Positions 53,001 to 64,000 of a stretch of 64,000 nucleotides of DNA are shown here, one piece after another. The translations under genes were made by a program, and so were the position numbers. The notes beneath the pieces were generated by a model that had not been told where the DNA came from, did no database searches, and saw nothing but the letters and a program-made list of their open reading frames with translations. Position 1 is the first letter of the stretch. Every line of letters begins with the position of its first letter. The stretch is from contig NC_089178.1 in the NCBI RefSeq assembly GCF_947507565.1, positions 1,984,001-2,048,000 of the forward strand, written 5' to 3'. This DNA is from Oscarella lobularis. Lineage: Eukaryota > Porifera > Homoscleromorpha > Homosclerophorida > Oscarellidae.

Positions 53001-54179
53001 ATATTAAGGCCTTTAGAATCAAAGATTAGACTCTCAATTTAATATTTAGGCACTGAGAATTAAAGATTAGGCCTTCAATTTAAAATTAATGCCAAAAGAA
53101 TTAAAGATTAGGCCCTCAATTTAATATTAAGGCCCTAAGAATTAAAGATTAGGCACTCAATTTAATGTTAATGCATTAAGATACAAAGATTAGACCCTCA
53201 ATTTAATATTTAGGCACTAAGAAATAAAGATTAGGCCCTCAATTTAATATTTAGGCACTAAGAAATAAAGATTAGGCCCTCAATTTAATACTTAGTCACT
53301 AAGAATTAAAGATTAGGCCCTCAATTTAATATTTAGGCACTGTGAAATAAAGATTAGGCCCTCAATTTAATATTATGGCCCATAGAATTAAAGATTAGGC
53401 CCTCAATTTAATATTAAGGCCTTTAGTATCAAAGATTAGGCTCTCTATTTAATATTAAGGCTCTTAGAATCAAAGATTAGGCTCTCAATTTAACATTTAG
53501 CGACTAAGAATTAAAGATTAGGCCCTCAATTTAATATTTAGGCCCAGAGAATTAAAGATCAGGCCCTCAATTTAATATTAAGGCTCTAAGAATTAAAGAT
53601 TAGGCCCTCAATTTAATATTAAAGCCCTATGAATTAAAGATTAGGCCCTCAATTTAATATTTAGGCCCTAAGAATTAAAGATTAGGCCCTCAATTTAATA
53701 TTAATGCATTAAGAATCAAAGATTAGACCCTCAATTTAATATTTAGGCCCTAAGAATTAAAGATTAGGCCCTCAATTTAATATTAAGGCCCTTAGAATCA
53801 AAGATTAGGCTCTCTATTTAATATTAAGGCCCTTAGAATCAAAGATTAGGCTCTCTATTTAATATTAAGGCCCTTAGAATCAAAGATTAGGCTCTCAATT
53901 TAACATTTAGCGACTAAGAATTAAAGATTAGGCCTTCAATTTAATATTTAGGCCCAGAGAATTAAAGATCAGGCCCTCAATTTAATATTAAGGCTCTAAG
54001 AATTAAAGATTAGGCCCTCAATTTAATATTTAAGCCCTAAGAATTAAAGATTAGGCCCTCAATTTAATATGTAAGTTCTAAGAATCAAAGATTAGACCCT
54101 CAATTTAGTACTTAGTCACTAAGAATTAAAGATTAGGCCCACAATTTAATATTTAGGCGCTAAGAAATAAATATTAGGC

Positions 54180-56233
54180 CCTCAATTTAATATTTAGGCC
54201 CAAATAATTAAAGATTAGGCCCTCAATTTAATATTAAGGCCCTTACAATAAAGATTAGGTTCTCTATTTAATATTTAGGCACTAAGAATTAAAGATTAGG
54301 CCTTCAATTTAATATTAAGGCCCTAAGAATTAAAGATTAGGCCCTCAATTTAATATTTAGGCCAATATAATTAAAGATTAGGCCCTCAATTTAGTATTAA
54401 GGCCTTTAGAATCAAAGATTATGCTCTCAATTTAATATTTAGGCACTGAGAATTAAAGATTAAACCCTCAATTTAATATTAAGGCCATAAGAATTAAAGA
54501 TTAGGCGCTCAATTTAATATTTAGGCTCTAAGACTTAAAGATTAGGCCCTCAATTTAATATTAAGGCCCCAAGAATTAAAGATTAGGCCCTCAATTTAAT
54601 ACTTAGTCACTAAGAATTAAAGATTAGGCCCTCAATTTAATATTTAGGCACTATGAAATAAAGATTAGGCCCTCAATTTAATATTATGGCCCATAGAATT
54701 AAAGATTAGGCCCTCAATTTAATATTAAGGCCTTTAGTATCAAAGATTAGGCTCTCTATTTAATATTAAGGCTCTTAGAATCAAAGATTGGGCTCTCAAT
54801 TTAAAATTTAGCGACTAAGAATTAAAGATTAGGCCCTCAATTTAATATTTAGGCCCAGAGAATTAAAGATCAGGCCCTCAATTTAATATTAAGGCTCTAA
54901 GAATTAAAGATTAGGCCCTCAATTTAATATTAAAGCCCTATGAATTAAAGATTAGGCCCTCTATTTAATATTTAGGCCCTAAGAATTAAAGATTAGGCCC
55001 TCAATTTAATATTAAGGCCCTAAGAATTAAAGATTAGGCCCTCAATTTAATATTAATGCATTAAGAATCAAAGATTAAACCCTCAATTTAATATTTAGGC
55101 CCTAAGAATTAAAGATTAGGCCCTCAATTTAATATTTTAGGCCAAGAGAATCAAAGATTAGGCCCTCAATTTAATATTTTAGGCCAAGAGAATCAAAGAT
55201 TAGGCCCTCAATTTAATATTTAGGCCCCAAGAATTAAAGATTAGGCCCTCAATTTAATACTTAGTCACTAAGAATAAAAGATTAGGCCCTCAATTTAATA
55301 TTTAGTCACTAAGAATTAAAGATTGGGCGCTCAATTTAATATTTAGGCACTAAGAATTAAAGATTAGGCCCTCAATTTAATATTTTGGCCCATAGAATTA
55401 AAGATTAGGCTCTCAATTTAATATTAAGGCCCTTAGAATCAAAGATATGGCTCTCTATTTAATATTTAGGCACTAAGAATTAAAGATTAGGCCCTCAATT
55501 TAATATTAAGGCCCTAAGAATTAAAGATTAGGCCCTCAATTTAATATTTAGGCCTTAAGAATTAAAGATTAGGCCCTCAATTTAATATTTAGGCCCTAAG
55601 AATTAAAGATTAGGCCCTCAATTTAATATTAAGGCCCTAAGAATTAAAGATTAGGCACTCAATTTAATATTAATGCATTAAGAATCAAAGATTAGACCCT
55701 CAATTTAATATTTAGGCCCAAAGCATTAAAGATTAGGCCCTCAATTTAATATTAGGCCCTTAGAATCAAAGATTAGGCTCTCTATTTAATATTTAGGCAC
55801 TAAGAATTAAAGATTAGGCCCTCAATTTAATATTAAGACCCTAAGAATTAAAGATTAGGCCCTCAATTTAATATTTAGTCACTAGTAATTAAAGATTAGG
55901 CCCTCAATTTTATTAATATTTAGGCACTAAGAAATAAAGATTAGGCCCTCAATTTAATATTTAGGCACTAAGAAATAAAGATTAGGCCCTCAATTTAATA
56001 CTTAGTCACTAAGAATTAAAGATTAGGCCCTCAATTTAATATTTAGGCACTATGAAATAAAGATTAGGCCCTCAATTTAATATTATGGCCCATAGAATTA
56101 AAGATTAGGCCCTCAATTTAATATTAAGGCCTTTAGTATCAAAGATTAGGCTCTCTATTTAATATTAAGGCTCTTAGAATCAAAGATTAGGCTCTCAATT
56201 TAACATTTAGCGACTAAGAATTAAAGATTAGGC
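54180..56233. repeat. Higher-order satellite block, copy A (2054 bp)
   Basis: Rare variants recur at exactly 2054-bp distance: AATAAAGATTAGGTTCTC (54257 and 56311), GATTAAACCC (54461 and 56515), GATATGGCTC (55447 and 57501). This defines a ~50-unit block duplicated in tandem. Confidence 0.85.
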
Positions 56234-58290
56234 CCTCAATTTAATATTTAGGCCCAAATAATTAAAGATTAGGCCCTCAATTTAATATTAAGGCCCTTAG
56301 AATAAAGATTAGGTTCTCTATTTAATATTTAGGCACTAAGAATTAAAGATTAGGCCTTCAATTTAATATTAAGGCCCTAAGAATTAAAGATTAGGCCCTC
56401 AATTTAATATTTAGGCCAAAATAATTAAAGATTAGGCCCTCAATTTAGTATTAAGGCCTTTAGAATCAAAGATTATGCTCTCAATTTAATATTTAGGCAC
56501 TGAGAATTAAAGATTAAACCCTCAATTTAATATTAAGGCCATAAGAATTAAAGATTAGGCGCTCAATTTAATATTTAGGCTCTAAGACTTAAAGATTAGG
56601 CCCTCAATTTAATATTAAGGCCCCAAGAATTAAAGAGTAGGCCCTCAATTTAATACTTAGTCACTAAGAATTAAAGATTAGGCCCTCAATTTAATATTTA
56701 GGCACTATGAAATAAAGATTAGGCCCTCAATTTAATATTATGGCCCATAGAATTAAAGATTAGGCCCTCAATTTAATATTAAGGCCTTTAGTATCAAAGA
56801 TTAGGCTCTCTATTTAATATTAAGGCTCTTAGAATCAAAGATTGGGCTCTCAATTTAAAATTTAGCGACTAAGAATTAAAGATTAGGCCCTCAATTTAAT
56901 ATTTAGGCCCAGAGAATTAAAGATCAGGCCCTCAATTTAATATTAAGGCTCTAAGAATTAAAGATTAGGCCCTCAATTTAATATTAAAGCCCTATGAATT
57001 AAAGATTAGGCCCTCTATTTAATATTTAGGCCCTAAGAATTAAAGATTAGGCCCTCAATTTAATATTAAGGCCCTAAGAATTAAAGATTAGGCCCTCAAT
57101 TTAATATTAATGCATTAAGAATCAAAGATTAAACCCTCAATTTAATATTTAGGCCCTAAGAATTAAAGATTAGGCCCTCAATTTAATATTTTAGGCCAAG
57201 AGAATCAAAGATTAGGCCCTCAATTTAATATTTTAGGCCAAGAGAATCAAAGATTAGGCCCTCAATTTAATATTTAGGCCCCAAGAATTAAAGATTAGGC
57301 CCTCAATTTAATACTTAGTCACTAAGAATAAAAGATTAGGCCCTCAATTTAATATTTAGTCACTAAGAATTAAAGATTGGGCGCTCAATTTAATATTTAG
57401 GCACTAAGAATTAAAGATTAGGCCCTCAATTTAATATTTTGGCCCATAGAATTAAAGATTAGGCTCTCAATTTAATATTAAGGCCCTTAGAATCAAAGAT
57501 ATGGCTCTCTATTTAATATTTAGGCACTAAGAATTAAAGATTAGGCCCTCAATTTAATATTAAGGCCCTAAGAATTAAAGATTAGGCCCTCAATTTAATA
57601 TTTAGGCCTTAAGAATTAAAGATTAGGCCCTCAATTTAATATTTAGGCCCTAAGAATTAAAGATTAGGCCCTCAATTTAATATTAAGGCCCTAAGAATTA
57701 AAGATTAGGCACTCAATTTAATATTAATGCATTAAGAATCAAAGATTAGACCCTCAATTTAATATTTAGGCCCAAAGCATTAAAGATTAGGCCCTCAATT
57801 TAATATTAGGCCCTTAGAATCAAAGATTAGGCTCTCTATTTAATATTTAGGCACTAAGAATTAAAGATTAGGCCCTCAATTTAATATTAAGACCCTAAGA
57901 ATTAAAGATTAGGCCCTCAATTTAATATTTAGTCACTAGTAATTAAAGATTAGGCCCTCAATTTTATTAATATTTAGGCACTAAGAAATAAAGATTAGGC
58001 CCTCAATTTAATATTTAGGCACTAAGAAATAAAGATTAGGCCCTCAATTTAATACTTAGTCACTAAGAATTAAAGATTAGGCCCTCAATTTAATATTTAG
58101 GCACTATGAAATAAAGATTAGGCCCTCAATTTAATATTATGGCCCATAGAATTAAAGATTAGGCCCTCATTTTAATATTAAGGCCTTTAGTATCAAAGAT
58201 TAGGCTCTCTATTTAATATTAAGGCTCTTAGAATCAAAGATTAGGCTCTCAATTTAACATTTAGCGACTAAGAATTAAAGATTAGGCCCT
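56234..58290. repeat. Higher-order satellite block, copy B
   Basis: Immediate tandem copy of the 54180-56233 block with very few differences. Homology to copy A ends near 58290, where CCCAAATAA is replaced by CCCAGAGAA. Confidence 0.85.
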
Positions 58291-61200
58291 CAATTTAATA
58301 TTTAGGCCCAGAGAATTAAAGATCAGGCCCTCAATTTAATATTAAGGCTCTGAGAATTAAAGATTAGGCCATCAATTTAATATTAAAGCCCTATGAATTA
58401 AAGATTAGGCCCTCAATTTAATATTTAGGCCCTAAGAATTAAAGATTAGGCCCTCAATTTAATATTAAGGCCCTAAGAATTAAAGATTAGGCCCTCAATT
58501 TAATATTAATGCATTAAGAATCAAAGATTAGACCCTTAATTTAATATTTAGGCCCTAAGAATTAAAGATTAGGCCCTCAATTTAATATTTTAGGCCCAGA
58601 GAATCAAAGATTAGGCCTTCAATTTAATAATTAGGCACTAAGAATTAAAGATTAGGCCCTCAATTTAATATTTAGGCACTAAGAAATAAAGATTAGGCCC
58701 TCAATTTAATATTTAGGCCCCAAGAATTAAAGATTAGGCCCTCAATTTAATACTTAGTCACTAAGAATAAAAGATTAGGCCCTCAATTTAATATTAAGGT
58801 ACTATGAAATAAAGATTAGGCCCTCAATTTAATATTTTGGCCCATAGAATTAAAGATTAGGCCCTCAATTTAATATTAAGGCCCTTAGAATCAAAGATTA
58901 GGCTCTCTATTTAATATTAAGGCCCTTAGAATCAAAGATTAGGCTCTCTATTTAATATTAAGGCCCTTAGAATCAAAGATTAGGCTCTCAATTTAACATT
59001 TAGCGACTAAGAATTAAAGATTAGGCCTTCAATTTAATATTTAGGCCCAGAGAATTAAAGATCAGGCCCTCAATTTAATATTAAGGCCCTTAGAATCAAA
59101 GATTAGGCTCTCTATTTAATATTAAGGCCCTTAGAATCAAAGATTAGGCTCTCTATTTAATATTAAGGCCCTTAGAATCAAAGATTAGGCTCTCAGTTTA
59201 ACATTTAGCGACTAAGAATTAAAGATTAGGCCTTCAATTTAATATTTAGGCCCAGAGAATTAAAGATCAGGCCCTCAATTTAATATTAAGGCTCTAAGAA
59301 TTAAAGATTAGGCCCTCAATTTAATATTTAAGCCCTAAGAATTAAAGATTAGGCCCTCAATTTAATATGTAAGTTCTAAGAATCAAAGATTAGACCCTCA
59401 ATTTAGTACTTAGTCACTAAGAATTAAAGATTAGGCCCACAATTTAATATTTAGGCGCTAAGAAATAAAGATTAGGCCCTCAATTTAATATTTAGGCCCA
59501 AATAATTAAAGATTAGGCCCTCAATTTAATATTAAGGCCCTTAGAATCAAAGATTAGGTTCTCTATTTAATATTTAGGCACTAAGAATTAAAGATTAGGC
59601 CTTCAATTTAATATTAAGGCCCTAAGAATTAAAGATTAGGCCCTCAATTTAATATTTAGGCCAAAAGAATTAAAGATTAGGCCCTCAATTTAGTATTAAG
59701 GCCTTTAGAATCAAAGATTATGCTCTCAATTTAATATTTAGGCACTGAGAATTAAAGATTAGGCCCTCAATTTAATATTAAGGCCATAAGAATTAAAGAT
59801 TAGGCCCTCAATTTAATATTTTAGGCCAAGAGAATCAAAGATTAGGCCTTCAATTTAATAATTAGGCACTAAGAATTAAAGATTAGGCCCTCAATTTAAT
59901 ATTTAGGCACTAAGAAATAAAGATTAGGCCCTCAATTTAATATTTAGGCCCCAAGAAATAAAGATTAGGCCCTCAATTTAATACTTAGTCACTAAGAATA
60001 AAAGATTAGGCCCTCAATTTAATATTTAGGCCCTAAGAATTAAAGATTAGGCCCTCAATTTAATATTTTGGCCCATAGAATTAAAGATTAGGCCCTCAAT
60101 TTAATATTAAGGCCCTTAGAATCAAAGATAAGGCTCTCTATTTAATATTTAGGCACTAAGAATTAAAGATTAGGCCCTCAATTTAATATTAAGGCCCTAA
60201 GAATTAAAGATTAGGCCCTCAATTTAATATTTAGTCACTAAGAATTAAAGATTGGGCCCTCAATTTAATATTTAGGCACTAAGAATTAAAGATTAGGCCC
60301 TCAATTTAATATTTTGGCCCATAGAATTAAAGATTAGGCCCTCAATTTAATATTAAGGCCCTTAGAATAAAAGATTAGGCTCTCTATTTAATATTTAGGC
60401 ACTAAGAATTAAAGATTAGGCCCTCAATTTAATATTAAAGCCCTATGAATTAAAGATTAGGCCCTCAATTTAATATTTAGGCCCTAAGAATTAAAGATTA
60501 GGCCCTCAATTTAATATTAAGGCCCTAAGAATTAAAGATTAGGCACTCAATTTAATATTAATGCATTAAGATACAAAGATTAGACCCTCAATTTAATATT
60601 TAGGCCCAAAGAAGTAAAGATTAGGCCCTCAATTTAATATTAGGCCCTTAGAATCAAAGATTAGGCTCTCTATTTAATATTTAGGCACTAAGAATTAAAG
60701 ATTAGGCCCTCAATTTAATATTAAGACCCTAAGAATTAAAGATTAGGCCCTCAATTTAATATTTAGTCACTAATAATTAAGGATTAGGCCCTCAATTTTA
60801 TTAATATTTAGGCACTAAGAAATAAAGATTAGGCCCTCAATTTAATATTTAGGCACTAAGAAATAAAGATTAGGCCCTCAATTTAATACTTAGTCACTAA
60901 GAATTAAAGATTAGGCCCTCAATTTAATATTTAGGCAATATGAAATAAAGATTAGGCCCTCAATTTAATATTATGGCCCATAGAATTAAAGATTAGGCCC
61001 TCAATTTAATATTAAGGCCTTTAGTATCAAAGATTAGGCTCTCTATTTAATATTAAGGCTCTTAGAATCAAAGATTAGGCTCTCAATTTAACATTTAGCG
61101 ACTAAGAATTAAAGATTAGGCCTTCAATTTAATATTTAGGCCCAGAGAATTAAAGATCAGGCCCTCAATTTAATATTAAGGCTCTAAGAATTAAAGATTA

Positions 61201-61849
61201 GGCCCTCAATTTAATATTAAAGCCCTATGAATTAAAGATTAGGCCCTCAATTTAATATTTAGGCCCTAAGAATTAAAGATTAGGCCCTCAATTTAATATT
61301 AAGGCCCTAAGAATTAAAGATTAGGCCCTCAATTTAATATTAAGGCCCTTAGAATCAAAGATTAGGTTCTCTATTTAATATTTAGGCACTAAGAATTAAA
61401 GATTAGGCCTTCAATTTAATATTAAGGCCCTAAGAATTAAAGATTAGGCCCTCAATTTAATATTTAGGCCAAAAGAATTAAAGATTAGGCCCTCAATTTA
61501 GTATTAAGGCCTTTAGAATCAAAGATTATGCTCTCAATTTAATATTTAGGCACTGAGAATTAAAGATTAGGCCCTCAATTTAATATTAAGGCCATAAGAA
61601 TTAAAGATTAGCCGCTCAATTTAATATTCAGGCTCTAAGACTTAAAGATTAGGCCCTCAATTTAATATTAAGGCCCCAAGAATTAAAGATTAGGCCCTCA
61701 ATTTAATACTTAGTCACTAAGAATTAAAGATTAGGCCCTCAATTTAATATTTAGGCCTAAAGAATTAAAGATTAGGCCCTCAATTTAATATTTAGGCAAT
61801 AAGAAATAAAGATTAGGCCCTCAATTTAATATTTTGGCACTATGAAATA

Positions 61850-64000
61850 AAGATTAGGCCCTCAATTTAATATTTAGGCCAAAAGAATTAAAGATTAGGC
61901 CCTCAATTTAGTATTAAGGCCTTTAGAATCAAAGATTATGCTCTCAATTTAATATTTAGGCACTGAGAATTAAAGATTAAACCCTCAATTTAATATTAAG
62001 GCCATAAGAATTAAAGATTAGGCGCTCAATTTAATATTTAGGCTCTAAGACTTAAAGATTAGGCCCTCAATTTAATATTAAGGCCCCAAGAATTAAAGAT
62101 TAGGCCCTCAATTTAATACTTAGTCACTAAGAATTAAAGATTAGGCCCTCAATTTAATATTTAGGCACTATGAAATAAAGATTAGGCCCTCAATTTAATA
62201 TTATGGCCCATAGAATTAAAGATTAGGCCCTCAATTTAATATTAAGGCCTTTAGTATCAAAGATTAGGCTCTCTATTTAATATTAAGGCTCTTAGAATCA
62301 AAGATTGGGCTCTCAATTTAAAATTTAGCGACTAAGAATTAAAGATTAGGCCCTCAATTTAATATTTAGGCCCAGAGAATTAAAGATCAGGCCCTCAATT
62401 TAATATTAAGGCTCTAAGAATTAAAGATTAGGCCCTCAATTTAATATTAAAGCCCTATGAATTAAAGATTAGGCCCTCTATTTAATATTTAGGCCCTAAG
62501 AATTAAAGATTAGGCCCTCAATTTAATATTAAGGCCCTAAGAATTAAAGATTAGGCCCTCAATTTAATATTAATGCATTAAGAATCAAAGATTAAACCCT
62601 CAATTTAATATTTAGGCCATAAGAATTAAAGATTAGGCCCTCAATTTAATATTTTAGGCCAAGAGAATCAAAGATTAGGCCCTCAATTTAATATTTTAGG
62701 CCAAGAGAATCAAAGATTAGGCCCTCAATTTAATATTTAGGCCCCAAGAATTAAAGATTAGGCCCTCAATTTAATACTTAGTCACTAAGAATAAAAGATT
62801 AGGCCCTCAATTTAATATTTAGTCACTAAGAATTAAAGATTGGGCGCTCAATTTAATATTTAGGCACTAAGAATTAAAGATTAGGCCCTCAATTTAATAT
62901 TTTGGCCCATAGAATTAAAGATTAGGCTCTCAATTTAATATTAAGGCCCTTAGAATCAAAGATATGGCTCTCTATTTAATATTTAGGCACTAAGAATTAA
63001 AGATTAGGCCCTCAATTTAATATTAAGGCCCTAAGAATTAAAGATTAGGCCCTCAATTTAATATTTAGGCCTTAAGAATTAAAGATTAGGCCCTCAATTT
63101 AATATTTAGGCCCTAAGAATTAAAGATTAGGCCCTCAATTTAATATTAAGGCCCTAAGAATTAAAGATTAGGCACTCAATTTAATATTAATGCATTAAGA
63201 ATCAAAGATTAGACCCTCAATTTAATATTTAGGCCCAAAGCATTAAAGATTAGGCCCTCAATTTAATATTAGGCCCTTAGAATCAAAGATTAGGCTCTCT
63301 ATTTAATATTTAGGCACTAAGAATTAAAGATTAGGCCCTCAATTTAATATTAAGACCCTAAGAATTAAAGATTAGGCCCTCAATTTAATATTTAGTCACT
63401 AGTAATTAAAGATTAGGCCCTCAATTTTATTAATATTTAGGCACTAAGAAATAAAGATTAGGCCCTCAATTTAATATTTAGGCACTAAGAAATAAAGATT
63501 AGGCCCTCAATTTAATACTTAGTCACTAAGAATTAAAGATTGGGCCCTCAATTTAATATTTAGGCACTATGAAATAAAGATTAGGCCCTCAATTTAATAT
63601 TATGGCCCATAGAATTAAAGATTAGGCCCTCAATTTAATATTAAGGCCTTTAGTATCAAAGATTAGGCTCTCTATTTAATATTAAGGCTCTTAGAATCAA
63701 AGATTAGGCTCTCAATTTAACATTTAGCGACTAAGAATTAAAGATTAGGCCCTCAATTTAATATTTAGGCCCAGAGAATTAAAGATCAGGCCCTCAATTT
63801 AATATTAAGGCTCTAAGAATTAAAGATTAGGCCATCAATTTAATATTAAAGCCCTATGAATTAAAGATTAGGCCCTCAATTTAATATTTAGGCCCTAAGA
63901 ATTAAAGATTAGGCCCTCAATTTAATATTAAGGCCCTAAGAATTAAAGATTAGGCCCTCAATTTAATATTAATGCATTAAGAATCAAAGATTAGACCCTC
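61850..64000. repeat. Higher-order satellite block, copy C (to window end)
   Basis: The same rare variants as in copies A and B recur 5463 bp after copy B (GATTAAACCC at 61978, GATATGGCTC at 62964). Collinearity with copy B extends past the A/B homology end, including the rare GGCCATCAATTT variant (58368 and 63831). Confidence 0.8.

Larger units (their letters stand above)
44018..64000. repeat. 41-bp satellite array (~485 units, continues beyond window)
   Basis: Continuous head-to-tail array of a 41-bp AT-rich unit with the cores ATTAGGCCCTCAATTTAAT and TTTAGGCACTAAGAATTAA. Spacing was checked by hand at several places (for example 44161 to 44202). No unrelated sequence interrupts it for 20 kb. 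Variation falls into a limited set of recurring types (TATTTAGGC versus TATTAAGGC; CACTAAG, CCCTAAG, CCCTTAG, GCGACTAAG; GAATTAAAG versus GAATCAAAG), arranged in repeated blocks. Occasional half-unit deletions (for example near 45275, 45505 and 48720) and a recurrent small insertion (ATTTTATTAATATTT, near 55910, 57960, 60795 and 63424) are present. No sizeable open frame exists on either strand. Confidence 0.97.

Noticed and set aside
44021-64000. TTAGGC motifs suggesting telomeric DNA
   Set aside because: TTAGGC occurs twice per 41-bp unit but never as a tandem hexamer. The nematode-type telomere repeat would be uninterrupted, and the flanking side is gene-rich with an abrupt border.
44021-64000. 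CRISPR-like regular repeats
   Set aside because: There are no unique spacers. Both halves of the unit repeat, and the organism is an animal.

Overview
The window is nuclear DNA of an animal. The genes are split by many short introns (often 45-80 bp, GT-AG), lie a few dozen bases apart on both strands, and include metazoan-specific families (MOXD1-like monooxygenase, whirlin, EED, FKBP15, NELF-E). Gene compactness and the protein sequences fit an early-branching marine invertebrate, most likely a sponge (perhaps a homoscleromorph). That placement is inference; the animal assignment is firm.

Layout. 1-7.6 kb, minus strand: a MOXD1-like copper monooxygenase, an endonuclease/exonuclease/phosphatase-fold protein with a CaaX tail, and a 1161-residue type II membrane protein built of L-domain repeats. 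8.2-12.4 kb: NELF-E (+), PSMD5 (-) and SNRNP35 (+). PSMD5 and SNRNP35 are head to head with 29 bp between start codons. 12.5-15.8 kb: two tandem reeler-domain mucin-like surface proteins (-), duplicated together with a scrap of the SNRNP35 last exon; a foldback element sits in the duplicated spacer. 16.0-19.7 kb: a secreted sulfatase fused in frame to a second uncharacterised domain. 19.9-25.1 kb: whirlin. 25.1-27.2 kb: GC-rich unexplained DNA and one small hypothetical gene. 27.2-32.6 kb: FKBP15. 32.7-37.0 kb: EED (-) head to head with an ABCG2-like transporter (+). 37.2-40.0 kb: cyclin C (-) head to head with EXOSC9 (+). 40.2-42.6 kb: a NEK4-like kinase. 42.7-43.7 kb: a secreted aldo-keto reductase (-), followed by the last exon of a tandem paralogue. 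44.0-64.0 kb: one uninterrupted 41-bp satellite array that runs off the window.

Most neighbours are unrelated housekeeping genes (transcription pausing, proteasome assembly, minor spliceosome, Polycomb, Mediator cyclin, exosome), so the order reflects compact packing rather than a pathway. Shared features are very short bidirectional promoters, repeated CACGTG boxes close to start codons, and tandem duplications that carry the 3' end of the neighbouring gene with them. Exon boundaries were read by eye from splice signals and homology to remembered family patterns. No database search was run.
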